Part shown: one piece after another, positions 1-6,653 of the stretch | Layout: each line of letters opens with the position of its first letter | How positions within the stretch are numbered: the stretch's first letter is position 1 | Origin: Clostridia bacterium | GTDB lineage: Bacteria > Bacillota > Clostridia > Oscillospirales > CAG-272 | Direction of reading: 5' to 3' | Assembly: GCA_900753295.1 (NCBI GenBank) | Contig: CAADYQ010000029.1 | Coordinates: 1 to 10,504, forward strand | Length of the DNA stretch: 10,504 nt | Notes under the pieces: generated by a model | What the model was told of the DNA's origin: nothing | Database searches by the model: none | The model's input: only the letters and a program-made list of their open reading frames with translations | Position numbers and translations under genes: made by a program

Positions 1-169
1 CCAAAAAAGGTCGGGTGGCGGGGCTTATCGGGAACCGGGCGCTTTTGCCCACGGGTATGCAAGCATCATTGCCAACAATTCGCTGAAGTACGACGAAGAG
101 ATCATAAAATCCCATCTGGAACGGACGTACAGGGGCGCGGTCATGGCGGCGCAGGGGGAAATGACGTGA
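1..169 (+). CDS. 3' end of an unrecognised protein (partial)
   Basis: An open frame (codons from base 2) enters from the left edge and ends at TGA 167-169, giving about 55 C-terminal residues. The text looks protein-like: a glycine-rich stretch (SGGGAYREPG), then AHGYASIIANNSLKYDEE and a charged amphipathic end (KSHLERTYRG). Codon use resembles the genes downstream. I do not recognise the family. The Gly-rich turn followed by a helix would suit the C-terminal part of a cytosolic enzyme, but that is only an impression. The next promoter starts about 50 bases after the stop, with no clear terminator hairpin between, so this gene is probably a separate transcription unit from the regulator that follows. 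Confidence 0.6.
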   Translation, partial: QKRSGGGAYREPGAFAHGYASIIANNSLKYDEEIIKSHLERTYRGAVMAAQGEMT

Positions 170-219
170 TCGATCTCCGCTTTTTCACATATTTCCGGTG
201 CAAAAATCGATTTTACCTC

Positions 220-247
220 TTGACATTCTCAAAAATGAGAATATAAT
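220..247 (+). promoter_or_regulatory. Sigma-A promoter with a palindromic operator in its spacer
   Basis: The -35 box TTGACA (220-225) and -10 box TATAAT (242-247) both match consensus and are 16 bases apart. A perfect inverted repeat, ATTCTCA-AAAA-TGAGAAT (225-242), fills the whole spacer and touches both boxes. A protein bound there would block RNA polymerase. The first gene downstream encodes a small winged-helix regulator, so autorepression of the regulator and the genes co-transcribed with it is the natural reading. The boxes and palindrome are seen directly; repressor binding is inferred. Confidence 0.88.
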
Positions 248-283
248 ATATACATAAAATAATACGAGGAGTGATATCGATAG

Positions 284-796
284 ATGGAGATCGCAGAAGT
301 AGTCATGAATCCTGTTCGTCAGAGGATATTTCAGTATTTTTTGCTTCACGAAACCGGCACGGTAAAAGAACTCAAAAAAGCGCTGCCCGACATTCCGAAC
401 GCAAGTTTATACAGGCATGTCAAAATCCTTGCGGATCATTCCATTCTTACGGTCGTGGGCGAGAATCGCATTCGCGGCACAGTTGAAAGTATTTATCGGC
501 TGAATAAAGATGCTATGTCTACCGAGGATGAAAGCGGGAATGCGGTGCAAATGGCGCTGCTTGGTATTTGCGCGTCGTTTGCAAAATATTTTGCCGGCGG
601 CAATGGCGATCCAAAAAAGGATATGCTGTTACTTACAAACTGCACATTACTGTTGACGGATGAAGAATTTATGGGCTTCCTTTCAGAGATCAATAAAATT
701 GCACTCAAATATATGAAAGTCGAGCCGACCGAGGGCTGCAAAACACGGCAGATCACGCTTATCTCCGCCCCGACAAATGAGCAGGTGATAAAATGA
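284..796 (+). CDS. ArsR-like winged-helix transcriptional regulator
   Basis: A 170-residue cytosolic DNA-binding protein. Residues about 8-73 form a winged-helix domain of the ArsR/HTH_20 type: MNPVRQRIFQYFL (helix 1), an ELKKALPDIP helix, the recognition-helix segment ASLYRHVKILAD, and a beta wing ending in a YRLN motif. Residues about 85-170 are predicted helical and may serve dimerisation or effector sensing. No Cys pair for metal sensing is visible, so a metal-sensor role is not supported. ATG 284 has GAGGAG (266-271) upstream, with spacing somewhat long at 12 bases. It lies just downstream of a promoter with an operator-like palindrome and overlaps the next gene by ATGA, so it probably represses its own operon. 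The inducer is unknown. Confidence 0.85.
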   Translation: MEIAEVVMNPVRQRIFQYFLLHETGTVKELKKALPDIPNASLYRHVKILADHSILTVVGENRIRGTVESIYRLNKDAMSTEDESGNAVQMALLGICASFAKYFAGGNGDPKKDMLLLTNCTLLLTDEEFMGFLSEINKIALKYMKVEPTEGCKTRQITLISAPTNEQVIK

Positions 797-981
797 TCGA
801 ACAACCGAGATCGGAAACAGATTGGCTTTGCTGCCCGAAATGCGGCGGCAAAACAAGGATACAGGTGCGGTCGCATACGGTGCTGGAGGACTTTCCGTTG
901 TTCTGTCCGAAATGCAAATACACCTGTGTGATACGCTATAAGAACGGAAAAATTGAGGAGATCAAAATGCCAGACGCTTAG
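793..981 (+). CDS. Cysteine-rich KTR domain protein
   Basis: A 62-residue protein with two CPKC knuckles (residues 14-17 and 38-41), the spacing of a small zinc ribbon, and the sequence GGKTR (18-22) right after the first knuckle. That combination is the hallmark of the Cys_rich_KTR family (Pfam PF14205). The segment DFPLFCPKCK is also typical. The biochemical role of the family is not established; Zn binding is inferred from the four paired cysteines. A further Cys (13) precedes the first knuckle and another (45) follows the second. The start codon overlaps the stop of the regulator gene (ATGA, 793-796), implying translational coupling. Members of this family are often seen in accessory regions of Firmicutes, which fits the neighbourhood. 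Confidence 0.85.
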   Translation: MIEQPRSETDWLCCPKCGGKTRIQVRSHTVLEDFPLFCPKCKYTCVIRYKNGKIEEIKMPDA

Positions 982-1071
982 ACGCAGTGCAGATCGTGGA
1001 TCGGTTTGTACTGCGGCTGTTGTTTTTAGAACTGCATGCCGAGACCGGAATTTGCAAGGAGAAAACGCATA

Positions 1072-1941
1072 ATGAAATTCTTGTTCTTATTACCTTTGAT
1101 TTTGCTTGTATGCTTTTTTTGCATCGCCTTTTTTGTCAATGCCGCGATGTTCAAGCCGTACAAAAAAATAAAGCCGCCCGCCGAAGGGCGCAAAATGACC
1201 GTCAAGAGCGGCAAAAACCGCCTTGCGGGCTACCTCTGGAACGAGTCGGGGACGCGCGGGCTCATTGTTTTTGCCCACGGAATGGGGACCGGGGTTGAAT
1301 ATTATCTCCCGGAGATACATCACTTTGCCGCACAGGGGTATAAGGTGTTCGCCTTTGAATACAGCGGCTATCCGGGAAGCTCCGGACATTTTTACGGCTT
1401 CCCGCAGGCGGTCATCGACCTGAAAAACGCGCTTGATCTTGTCAATGACGGCTCGCTTCCCGTCATTCTGATGGGACACAGCATGGGCGCATACGCCGTT
1501 TGCTGTGCGGGCGAGCCGGTTGACGCTATTGTCGCCTATGCGCCGTTTTTCTCGTCGGATGAGGCTGTCATCGCGGAGGCGAACGGAAGTATACCCAAAT
1601 ACGGAAGGCTGGTGAGCAGTCTCGTCCTGCCGATGCAGCGGATTTTGTTCGGAAGGAACTGCGATCCCAACGCCGTGGCGGGACTCTCCCGCGCCAAGGC
1701 ACCGACGCTCGTCCTGCAAGGCAGCGAGGATGTTGAAGTTACTCCCGACGGCTGTGCTTTGTATGCGCACCGCGCGGAGCTGTCCGATCTTCCGGTCACC
1801 TTCCGGCTGATAGCCGAGAATGAAAGCAACGGACACATGACGATCATCCGCAAAAAGGGCAGTAAAACGGTCAATGAAGATACCATCCGTCATGTCGATG
1901 CGTTTCTTGATAAAATACTGCGTATAAAAAATCCGCAATAA
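1072..1941 (+). CDS. Alpha/beta hydrolase with N-terminal membrane anchor
   Basis: A 289-residue serine hydrolase. I chose ATG 1072 over an in-frame ATG at 1036 because AAGGAGA (1056-1062) lies 9 bases before it and the protein then begins with a typical signal or anchor helix (KFLFLLPLILLVCFFCIAFF, residues 2-21). Catalytic features in order: an oxyanion-type HGMGTG segment near residue 70, the nucleophile elbow GHSMG with Ser137, acid Asp220 in QGSEDVEV, and His255 in NGHMT. The domain order and length fit the family related to YqkD/FrsA-like hydrolases. The anchor places the catalytic domain outside the membrane or at its face. The substrate is unknown; esterase or peptidase activity are both possible. 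It follows the KTR gene by 90 bases and probably shares its transcript. Confidence 0.87.
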   Translation: MKFLFLLPLILLVCFFCIAFFVNAAMFKPYKKIKPPAEGRKMTVKSGKNRLAGYLWNESGTRGLIVFAHGMGTGVEYYLPEIHHFAAQGYKVFAFEYSGYPGSSGHFYGFPQAVIDLKNALDLVNDGSLPVILMGHSMGAYAVCCAGEPVDAIVAYAPFFSSDEAVIAEANGSIPKYGRLVSSLVLPMQRILFGRNCDPNAVAGLSRAKAPTLVLQGSEDVEVTPDGCALYAHRAELSDLPVTFRLIAENESNGHMTIIRKKGSKTVNEDTIRHVDAFLDKILRIKNPQ

Positions 1942-1992
1942 TGATCCGTCGCGATCGATATCAGAAAAATGAAATTTAAGGAGTAACATATT

Positions 1993-2499
1993 ATGAAAAA
2001 CAGCGCGTTGGTCGTTATCGACCTGCAAAACGACATCACTAAAAATTACAGGGAAATCATTGAAAAAGTCAACACGGCGATTGATTGGGCGGTTCAGAAG
2101 GGACTGCACATCATTTATATTCAGCACAATAATCTGTCGGACGGGACAAGGACCTTCAAGCCCGGCACGCGCGGCGCGGAGTTCGTGCCGGAGCTGAAGG
2201 TCGTGTCCGGGCATATCTTTACGAAGTCAAAGAGCAGCGCACTGACAAACGAGGAGTTTTTGGATTTCATCAAGGAAAACGGTATTGACGAGTTTTATGT
2301 AGTCGGAGCAGACGCCGCGGCTTGTATCAAATCCACCTGCTATAACATGACAAAGGGCGGCTATACCGTTCATGTGCTGTCCGACTGCATTACGAGCTAC
2401 GATAAAAAGAAGCTGCCCGAGCTGCTTGCCTATTACGAGAGCAAGGGTTGCTCGGTCATGACACTTGAGGAGAGCGCACTGAATGAAAAAGCTGTATGA
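1993..2499 (+). CDS. Isochorismatase-fold cysteine hydrolase
   Basis: A 168-residue cytosolic enzyme of the isochorismatase/nicotinamidase superfamily. The expected Asp-Lys-Cys triad is present: Asp10 in VVIDLQND, Lys78 in FTKSKSSAL, and Cys111 in GADAAACIKST, preceded by the small residues that form the cis-peptide turn. The final strand VHVLSDCITSYD also matches the fold. Length is normal for the family. Substrates vary widely (nicotinamide, isochorismate, carbamoyl compounds and others) and nothing here identifies one. AAGGAG (1978-1983) sits 9 bases upstream of the start. The gene overlaps the next one by 17 bases, so the two are almost certainly co-translated. Confidence 0.9.
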   Translation: MKNSALVVIDLQNDITKNYREIIEKVNTAIDWAVQKGLHIIYIQHNNLSDGTRTFKPGTRGAEFVPELKVVSGHIFTKSKSSALTNEEFLDFIKENGIDEFYVVGADAAACIKSTCYNMTKGGYTVHVLSDCITSYDKKKLPELLAYYESKGCSVMTLEESALNEKAV

Positions 2500-3235
2500 G
2501 AAAAACGAGCTGACCTTTGCCATCGTGTGGATCGCGGTGTATTGCGTCCTGCAATCGCTGGCGAATCCACTTAATGAAATGATCGGGATCGAATACTCGG
2601 CAAGCGCTGTTTTCTGCATTTTGCAGACGGTCGTTCTGCTGACCTTTATTCTGAAAAACAAATTACGGGATCGGTACGGGCTTTGCCGCTCCAACGTTCC
2701 GGCATGGCGGTTACTTTTTTATCTGCCGCTCATCGCTTTGGCATCGGGGAACCTCTGGAACGGCTTTGCCGTCAATTATTCACCTGCGGCGATGGTCTGC
2801 CGCATCGTGTGTATGCTCTGCGTCGGATTCCTTGAGGAAGTGATTTTCAGAGGGCTTCTGTTTGTCGCCATTGCAAAAAATAATATACGCTCTGCCGTCA
2901 TCATTTCAAGCGTGACCTTCGGCGTCGGGCATATCATCAACCTGTTCAACGGCAGCGGTATGGAGCTTGTCGATAACCTGTGCCAGATCGTCTTTGCGGT
3001 CGCGGTCGGCTTTCTGCTCGTCACTATCTTTTACCGCGGCGGGAGCCTGATCCCCTGCATCCTCGTGCATTCCGCCATCAACACGCTCGGCACATTTGCA
3101 AATGACACGAGCCTTACCGCGGAAAAGCACCTGCTCCACCTCGCCGTTCTGATCGTGATCACGGTCGCCTATACGCTGATCCTGACACGGACACTCCCGA
3201 AAAAACAGCGGGAACACACAAATGATAGCTTCTAA
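2483..3235 (+). CDS. CPBP-family intramembrane metalloprotease
   Basis: A 250-residue polytopic membrane protein carrying the three signature motifs of the CPBP/CAAX protease (Abi, Rce1-like) family: EEVIFRG (Glu118, Glu119, Arg123), FGVGH (Phe146, His150) and HSAIN (His196, Asn200). About seven or eight hydrophobic segments surround them, and the tail after residue 238 is basic and polar. Family members either cleave prenylated or membrane substrates or act in bacteriocin self-immunity and surface-protein control; which applies here cannot be read from sequence. All motif residues are present, so it is probably active. The start lies inside the preceding cysteine hydrolase gene (17-base overlap), and its own end overlaps the possible ATG 3222 of the next gene. 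Confidence 0.92.
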   Translation: MKKLYEKNELTFAIVWIAVYCVLQSLANPLNEMIGIEYSASAVFCILQTVVLLTFILKNKLRDRYGLCRSNVPAWRLLFYLPLIALASGNLWNGFAVNYSPAAMVCRIVCMLCVGFLEEVIFRGLLFVAIAKNNIRSAVIISSVTFGVGHIINLFNGSGMELVDNLCQIVFAVAVGFLLVTIFYRGGSLIPCILVHSAINTLGTFANDTSLTAEKHLLHLAVLIVITVAYTLILTRTLPKKQREHTNDSF

Positions 3236-4004
3236 TTCACAGGTGAACCATGCGATGTTGCAGAACGAATTATTGATCGAAAATATCGACCGGCTTCATA
3301 CTACTCAAAAAAATTCAATTCATAAAATAGAGAAGCGAACAGATATGCAGATCAGTCGGTTTTTTATAAGCGGTGATATAAAAGGCGCGATCGAGTACAT
3401 GCGCGATCGTGAAGAATTCAAGGACATTCTCCCCGCATATGTGGCGATTTTTGAAGATCGGAAATACCGGACATACGAAGTACCGGATGCGCTCAATAAT
3501 ATCCTGCGCCTGTATCAGATATATTTCCGCGATACATTTTATTGCGGTATTCCGGAACAGGACGCGGCAGGCAAGCTGCTGGCAGAGTTGCGAGCGCTCC
3601 TGAATATGCCTGATGCAGACGAAGCGCTACTTGCGGAGCAGCTTCGATCGGCGTTTGAGGCGGAGGGCTATCATGCGCTTTTCGGAAAAACGCAGGGCTA
3701 TTACGGTCCGTATATCTGGCGGGAGACTGTTCCGACCGTCTACCGTGTCGAGCTACCGGACGGAACGGCGGAATACACGGTCAACATTCTCAAGGGCTTC
3801 GTATTCAGGAGCTGGATGGACTATCTGACCTTCGGGCGGTACGGTACCGGCGGCTGGGCGTCTCCCGACGGCACGATCAACTGTGTTGAGCAGGCGTATG
3901 ATTTTGAGGGCGAGCGGTTTCTTGTTTCGCTTCTGAAGCACGAGGCGCAGCATACCGTGGATATGAAGCGATTTCCGGGGATGACCCCTGCAGAGCTGGA
4001 ATAA
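3222..4004 (+). CDS. HExxH metallopeptidase-like protein, cut short by an in-frame stop
   Basis: The open part is 260 residues. It contains HEAQH (residues 240-244), a zincin-type zinc site, in the context SLLKHEAQHTVDMKRFPG. Residues from about 42 (MQISRFFISGDIKGAIEYM) look like a conserved domain start. ATG 3345 (residue 42) is a plausible alternative start, since the first 41 residues are polar and irregular and ATG 3222 has no clear ribosome site. At 4002-4004 a TAA follows AELE. Reading a Tyr codon there (AELE-Y-RAKLVELHY) continues smoothly in the same frame, so the stop looks like a nonsense mutation or base error. The zinc site is intact, but the C-terminal portion is lost. The specific peptidase family is not recognised and activity is unproven. 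Confidence 0.72.
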   Translation: MIASNSQVNHAMLQNELLIENIDRLHTTQKNSIHKIEKRTDMQISRFFISGDIKGAIEYMRDREEFKDILPAYVAIFEDRKYRTYEVPDALNNILRLYQIYFRDTFYCGIPEQDAAGKLLAELRALLNMPDADEALLAEQLRSAFEAEGYHALFGKTQGYYGPYIWRETVPTVYRVELPDGTAEYTVNILKGFVFRSWMDYLTFGRYGTGGWASPDGTINCVEQAYDFEGERFLVSLLKHEAQHTVDMKRFPGMTPAELE

Positions 4005-4222
4005 CGGGCAAAACTCGTTGAACTCCATTATTCGAGCGATCCGGGGCTGTTGCAAGAATTCCTGGCAGAAGCCGACGAAACAAAGTAAATGACGCTCACG
4101 CGGTCGCTTCTGCGCGCATCATGTGCGAATTTGCGGATGCGGATCAAGGGTCGCTGTCCTGCATTCGGTCGCGGGCTCTTGAGCTGCTCCGCTCACATAC
4201 AAAAGAAATGGAAGAGAAATAA
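4005..4222 (+). pseudogene. Detached C-terminal remnant of the HExxH gene
   Basis: Immediately after TAA 4002-4004 the same frame reads RAKLVELHYSSDPGLLQEFL and on to ADETK, then hits a second TAA (4086-4088). From about 4088 the frame starting at AAT continues the protein-like text: NDAHAVASARIMCEFADAD, then SRALELLRSHTKEMEEK and TAA 4220-4222. A net loss of one base, or gain of two, near 4083-4088 would join the parts. The tail is short, charged and helical, as expected for the end of a cytosolic domain. With both repairs the full protein would be about 330 residues from ATG 3222. Either the gene is a pseudogene or the source read carries two errors within about 85 bases. Confidence 0.75.
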
Positions 4223-4298
4223 AGCCGTGTAGAATAACGGACGACGGAAACGGCGCCCCGACCGATCTCGTTACGGCAAATAAAAGGAAGTAAATGAA

Positions 4299-4838
4299 AT
4301 GAAAGACCAACCCTTTGAGATCGTGCGCGCGCAGGCGAAGGATGCCGCGGCGCTGCTTGAATATTTGAAGATCATCGGCGGCGAGACCGATAACCTCAGC
4401 TTCGGCGCGGAGGGCGTGCCGCTTGATGTGGAAGCCGAAGGCGCTTATCTTGCAATGCAGGCGGAGTCCCGAGATAATATCCAACTGTTTGCCAAGGTGA
4501 ACGGCGAGATAATCGGGACCGCCAGCCTCAACCGCAAGCGCGGACGTATGTACCACCGCGCGGAATTCGGCATAAGCCTTAAAAAGGCGTGGTGGGGCTG
4601 CGGCGCGGCGACCGTGCTGGCGCACGGTGTGCTTGATTTTGCAAGGGAAGCCGGGATAGAGCAGGTCAACCTTGAGGTGCGTAGCGACAACAAACGCGCC
4701 ATCGCGCTGTATGAAAAACTCGGCTTTAGAAAGCTGTGCACATTCCCCGGCTTTTTTAAGATCAAGGGCGAGCTGATCGATTTTGATCTCATGAACCTTG
4801 ACCTTGTGCCGACAGCGCAAAACGGCGAGAAAATCTGA
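4299..4838 (+). CDS. GNAT-family N-acetyltransferase
   Basis: A 179-residue cytosolic acetyl-CoA-dependent acyltransferase. The core is clear: strand VNGEIIGTASLNRK (68-80), strand RAEFGISLKK (87-96), the acetyl-CoA pyrophosphate loop WWGCGAATVLAHGVLDFA (98-115), and the C-terminal GNAT segment VNLEVRSDNKRAIALYEKLGF (123-143). The usual Q/R-x-x-G-x-G/A loop reads A-W-W-G-C-G, lacking Gln/Arg in the first position, a variation tolerated in the family. The arrangement resembles RimJ/RimL- or YhhY-like proteins; the substrate could be an amino acid, polyamine, antibiotic or protein terminus. ATG 4299 has AGGAAG (4285-4290) 8 bases upstream. It starts 76 bases after the broken HExxH gene, in a gap with no other clear signal. 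Confidence 0.93.
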   Translation: MKDQPFEIVRAQAKDAAALLEYLKIIGGETDNLSFGAEGVPLDVEAEGAYLAMQAESRDNIQLFAKVNGEIIGTASLNRKRGRMYHRAEFGISLKKAWWGCGAATVLAHGVLDFAREAGIEQVNLEVRSDNKRAIALYEKLGFRKLCTFPGFFKIKGELIDFDLMNLDLVPTAQNGEKI

Positions 4839-4862
4839 AAAACGGACAAAGGAGTAAGCATT

Positions 4863-5225
4863 ATGGATCGGCTTATCGGCTGCTACGGACTGGACTGCGA
4901 GGGGTGCGACGCCCGGATCGCAACGATCACAAACGACAACGCCCTCCGCGAGAAAACCGCCGCGCTTTGGTCAAAACTCAACGGCGTGCCTATCGCGCCG
5001 GAAATGATAAACTGCACCGGATGTCGCACAGACGGCGCAAAAACGCCGTTCTGTGACAAGCTCTGCCCCGTACATAACTGCGTTCGGGAAAAGGGCTATG
5101 ATACCTGCGCGGATTGTGAGCAAATGGACGGATGCCCGACGCTTGGGCGTATTTCTGTAAACAGTCCGTTCGTGCTGGAAAATCTGGAGCGGCTCCGTGA
5201 GGCGAAGCAGAAAGAAACAAATTGA
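4863..5225 (+). CDS. DUF3795 cysteine-rich protein
   Basis: A 120-residue protein with eleven cysteines (7, 12, 15, 51, 54, 64, 68, 73, 82, 85, 91). The opening IGCYGLDCEGCDARIAT and the following LREKTAALWSKLNGV...INCTGC are characteristic of the DUF3795 family (Pfam PF12675). Cys pairs such as CTGC and CADC suggest Zn or Fe-S binding, but no function is established. An AAAGGAG site (4848-4854) lies 8 bases before ATG 4863, 24 bases after the acetyltransferase stop, and the MBL hydrolase starts 9 bases after this gene's stop, so these three genes form a tight translational unit. Confidence 0.9.
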   Translation: MDRLIGCYGLDCEGCDARIATITNDNALREKTAALWSKLNGVPIAPEMINCTGCRTDGAKTPFCDKLCPVHNCVREKGYDTCADCEQMDGCPTLGRISVNSPFVLENLERLREAKQKETN

Positions 5226-5234
5226 GAGGCGGCA

Positions 5235-6062
5235 ATGATGGTAAAAATCATCGTATTGCTGGAAAACACGACGGAGTCGTCAAAACTAAAATGCAAGCAC
5301 GGGCTTTCTCTGTATGCGGAAACGGAAAACCATAAAATTCTGTTTGATATGGGACCGAACGACTTCTTTTTGAGAAATGCCGAAACGCTCGGGTCGGATA
5401 TTGCCGATATTGATATTGCTGTGATCTCGCACGGTCATGTCGATCACTGCGGTGGGCTGAAATATTTTTTGGAAAAGAACCGAAAGGCGAAAATATATCT
5501 TCGCCCGCAGGCATTGGAGGAGCACTATGTCAAAGTCATTGGTATCCCTTTTTATGCGGGAATAGACAGAACACTTCTGTCCGCAGACCGATTTGTGTTT
5601 ACAGATGACCTTTATTTGATAGACGACGAGATCACGCTGTTTTCGAGTGTCACCGGGCAATTCCCACTGCCGGGATCGGATGGCAATCTGTTTGTGAAAA
5701 GACACGGCAGAATGGTTCCCGATGATTTTTGCCATGAGCAGGATCTCATCATCACATCGGGTAACAAGAAGATTCTGATCTGTGGTTGCGCGCATGCCGG
5801 TATTGTGAATATCGTTCGTCGTGCGAAAACGCTTTTCGGATACGAACCGACAGCGGTTATTGGCGGGATGCACCTTTATGAGCCGACAAAAAGACGCTAC
5901 GAAAGTAACAGCTATATTGATAGCGTTGCCGTCGCGCTGGCGGAAAGCAGATCGTCTTACTACACCTGCCACTGCACCGGTGAGAAAGCATACGTGAAAA
6001 TGAAAGCCCGCTTGGGCTCTCGCCTGACATATCTGCGCGCGGGGGCGGAGCTTCAGATATAA
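5235..6062 (+). CDS. MBL-fold metallo-hydrolase (COG1237-like)
   Basis: A 275-residue cytosolic metallo-beta-lactamase-fold hydrolase. Metal ligands visible: His66, His68, Asp70 and His71 in SHGHVDHCGG, His187 in CGCAHAGI, and His213 in IGGMHLY, with CHCTGEKA (His246) near the end. The GCAHAGI plus IGGMH plus CHCTG set matches the COG1237 group related to the archaeal dihydropterin-6-methyl-4-(beta-ribofuranosyl)aminobenzene 5'-phosphate synthase (MJ0301). In bacteria that annotation is usually nominal and the true substrate unknown. Two tandem ATG codons (5235, 5238) follow GAGAGG (5224-5229), which overlaps the stop of the DUF3795 gene. Length and all metal residues look intact. Confidence 0.92.
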   Translation: MMVKIIVLLENTTESSKLKCKHGLSLYAETENHKILFDMGPNDFFLRNAETLGSDIADIDIAVISHGHVDHCGGLKYFLEKNRKAKIYLRPQALEEHYVKVIGIPFYAGIDRTLLSADRFVFTDDLYLIDDEITLFSSVTGQFPLPGSDGNLFVKRHGRMVPDDFCHEQDLIITSGNKKILICGCAHAGIVNIVRRAKTLFGYEPTAVIGGMHLYEPTKRRYESNSYIDSVAVALAESRSSYYTCHCTGEKAYVKMKARLGSRLTYLRAGAELQI

Positions 6063-6082
6063 CTTTTTGGGGGGATATCACT

Positions 6083-6580
6083 ATGTCAAAAAGAGTACGG
6101 CAACTCGTCGGTATTTTTGCGGCGGTCGCCGCTTATTATCTCATTCACGAGGGTGCGCACCTCTTGTATGCCGTGTGTACCGGCGTGTTCAAACAAATCA
6201 ACTTTATGTGGCTGGGCGTGCAGGTCGATGTATTTGCCGAGCGCATGACCGATACACAGCTCGGCATTTTCTGCCTTGTCGGGGCGCTTGCGACCTTATG
6301 CGCGGCATGTCTGCTGACTGTATTTGCAAAGCGGATTTGTAAAGCAAAGAGCAAGCTGCTCCGCGCGGTGTTTTATTACATAACCATCGCATTTCTGCTG
6401 CTCGACCCGCTGTATCTGAGCGTTCTTTGCGGCTTTTTCGGCGGCGGGGATATGAACGGCATCGCCCTTCTTTGCCCCGAGTGGGCGGCAAGGTGTATTT
6501 TCGGCGTGTTGCTTATCGTAAACGGATTTGTGTTTTGGAGATCGGTGTTGCCGTCTTATAAAAAATCATTTGCCGAATAG
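6083..6580 (+). CDS. Small polytopic membrane protein with an HEGAH motif
   Basis: A 165-residue integral membrane protein with about four hydrophobic segments (roughly residues 8-30, 60-84, 96-118, 134-156). Segment one contains IHEGAH (His22, Glu23, His26), an HExxH pattern placed within the membrane as in site-2 (M50) proteases. After segment three comes LLDPLYLS (Asp108) and GGGDMNG (120-126, Asp123), a possible third metal ligand. Known M50 proteins carry HExxH in one transmembrane helix and a distant Asp in another, so a minimal M50-like protease is plausible but unproven; I do not recognise the family. GGGGGG (6069-6074) serves as a ribosome site 8 bases before ATG. The gene starts 20 bases after the MBL gene and closes that cluster. 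Confidence 0.8.
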   Translation: MSKRVRQLVGIFAAVAAYYLIHEGAHLLYAVCTGVFKQINFMWLGVQVDVFAERMTDTQLGIFCLVGALATLCAACLLTVFAKRICKAKSKLLRAVFYYITIAFLLLDPLYLSVLCGFFGGGDMNGIALLCPEWAARCIFGVLLIVNGFVFWRSVLPSYKKSFAE

Positions 6581-6599
6581 GGCAAAAAAGCAAGAAAAG

Positions 6600-6630
6600 T
6601 CGAGAAAAGCTTCGCCGTATACGGTATAAT
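6600..6630 (+). promoter_or_regulatory. Probable promoter with a palindrome abutting the -10 box
   Basis: A consensus -10 TATAAT (6625-6630) lies 24 bases before the start codon of the AraC-type regulator. The -35 region is weak: TCGAGA (6600-6605) at a 19-base spacing is the best match, so the promoter may depend on an activator. The perfect 10-base palindrome CCGTATACGG (6615-6624) directly abuts the -10 box, a position suited to a regulator. AraC-type activators often act at promoters with poor -35 boxes. Boxes and palindrome are seen; regulator binding is inferred. Confidence 0.6.
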
Positions 6631-6653
6631 ATTGTCCGTAAGGAGTTGAGAAC

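Noticed and set aside
170..211. Possible terminator after the left-edge gene (ATCGAT pairing with a downstream ATCGAT)
   Set aside because: Only six pairs across a loop of about 30 bases; too weak to call.
271..486. Plus-strand frame of 71 residues starting with GTG 271
   Set aside because: It overlaps the winged-helix regulator in another frame, its start is part of the ribosome site of that gene, and the translation has no domain-like text.
1090..2214. Long minus-strand frame of 374 residues
   Set aside because: It lies wholly opposite the alpha/beta hydrolase and the start of the cysteine hydrolase, both with intact catalytic motifs; its translation shows no family features.
3385..3409. 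Direct repeat GCGCGATCG (3385-3393 and 3401-3409)
   Set aside because: It lies inside a coding frame, is short, and GATCG words are common throughout the window, so chance and composition explain it.
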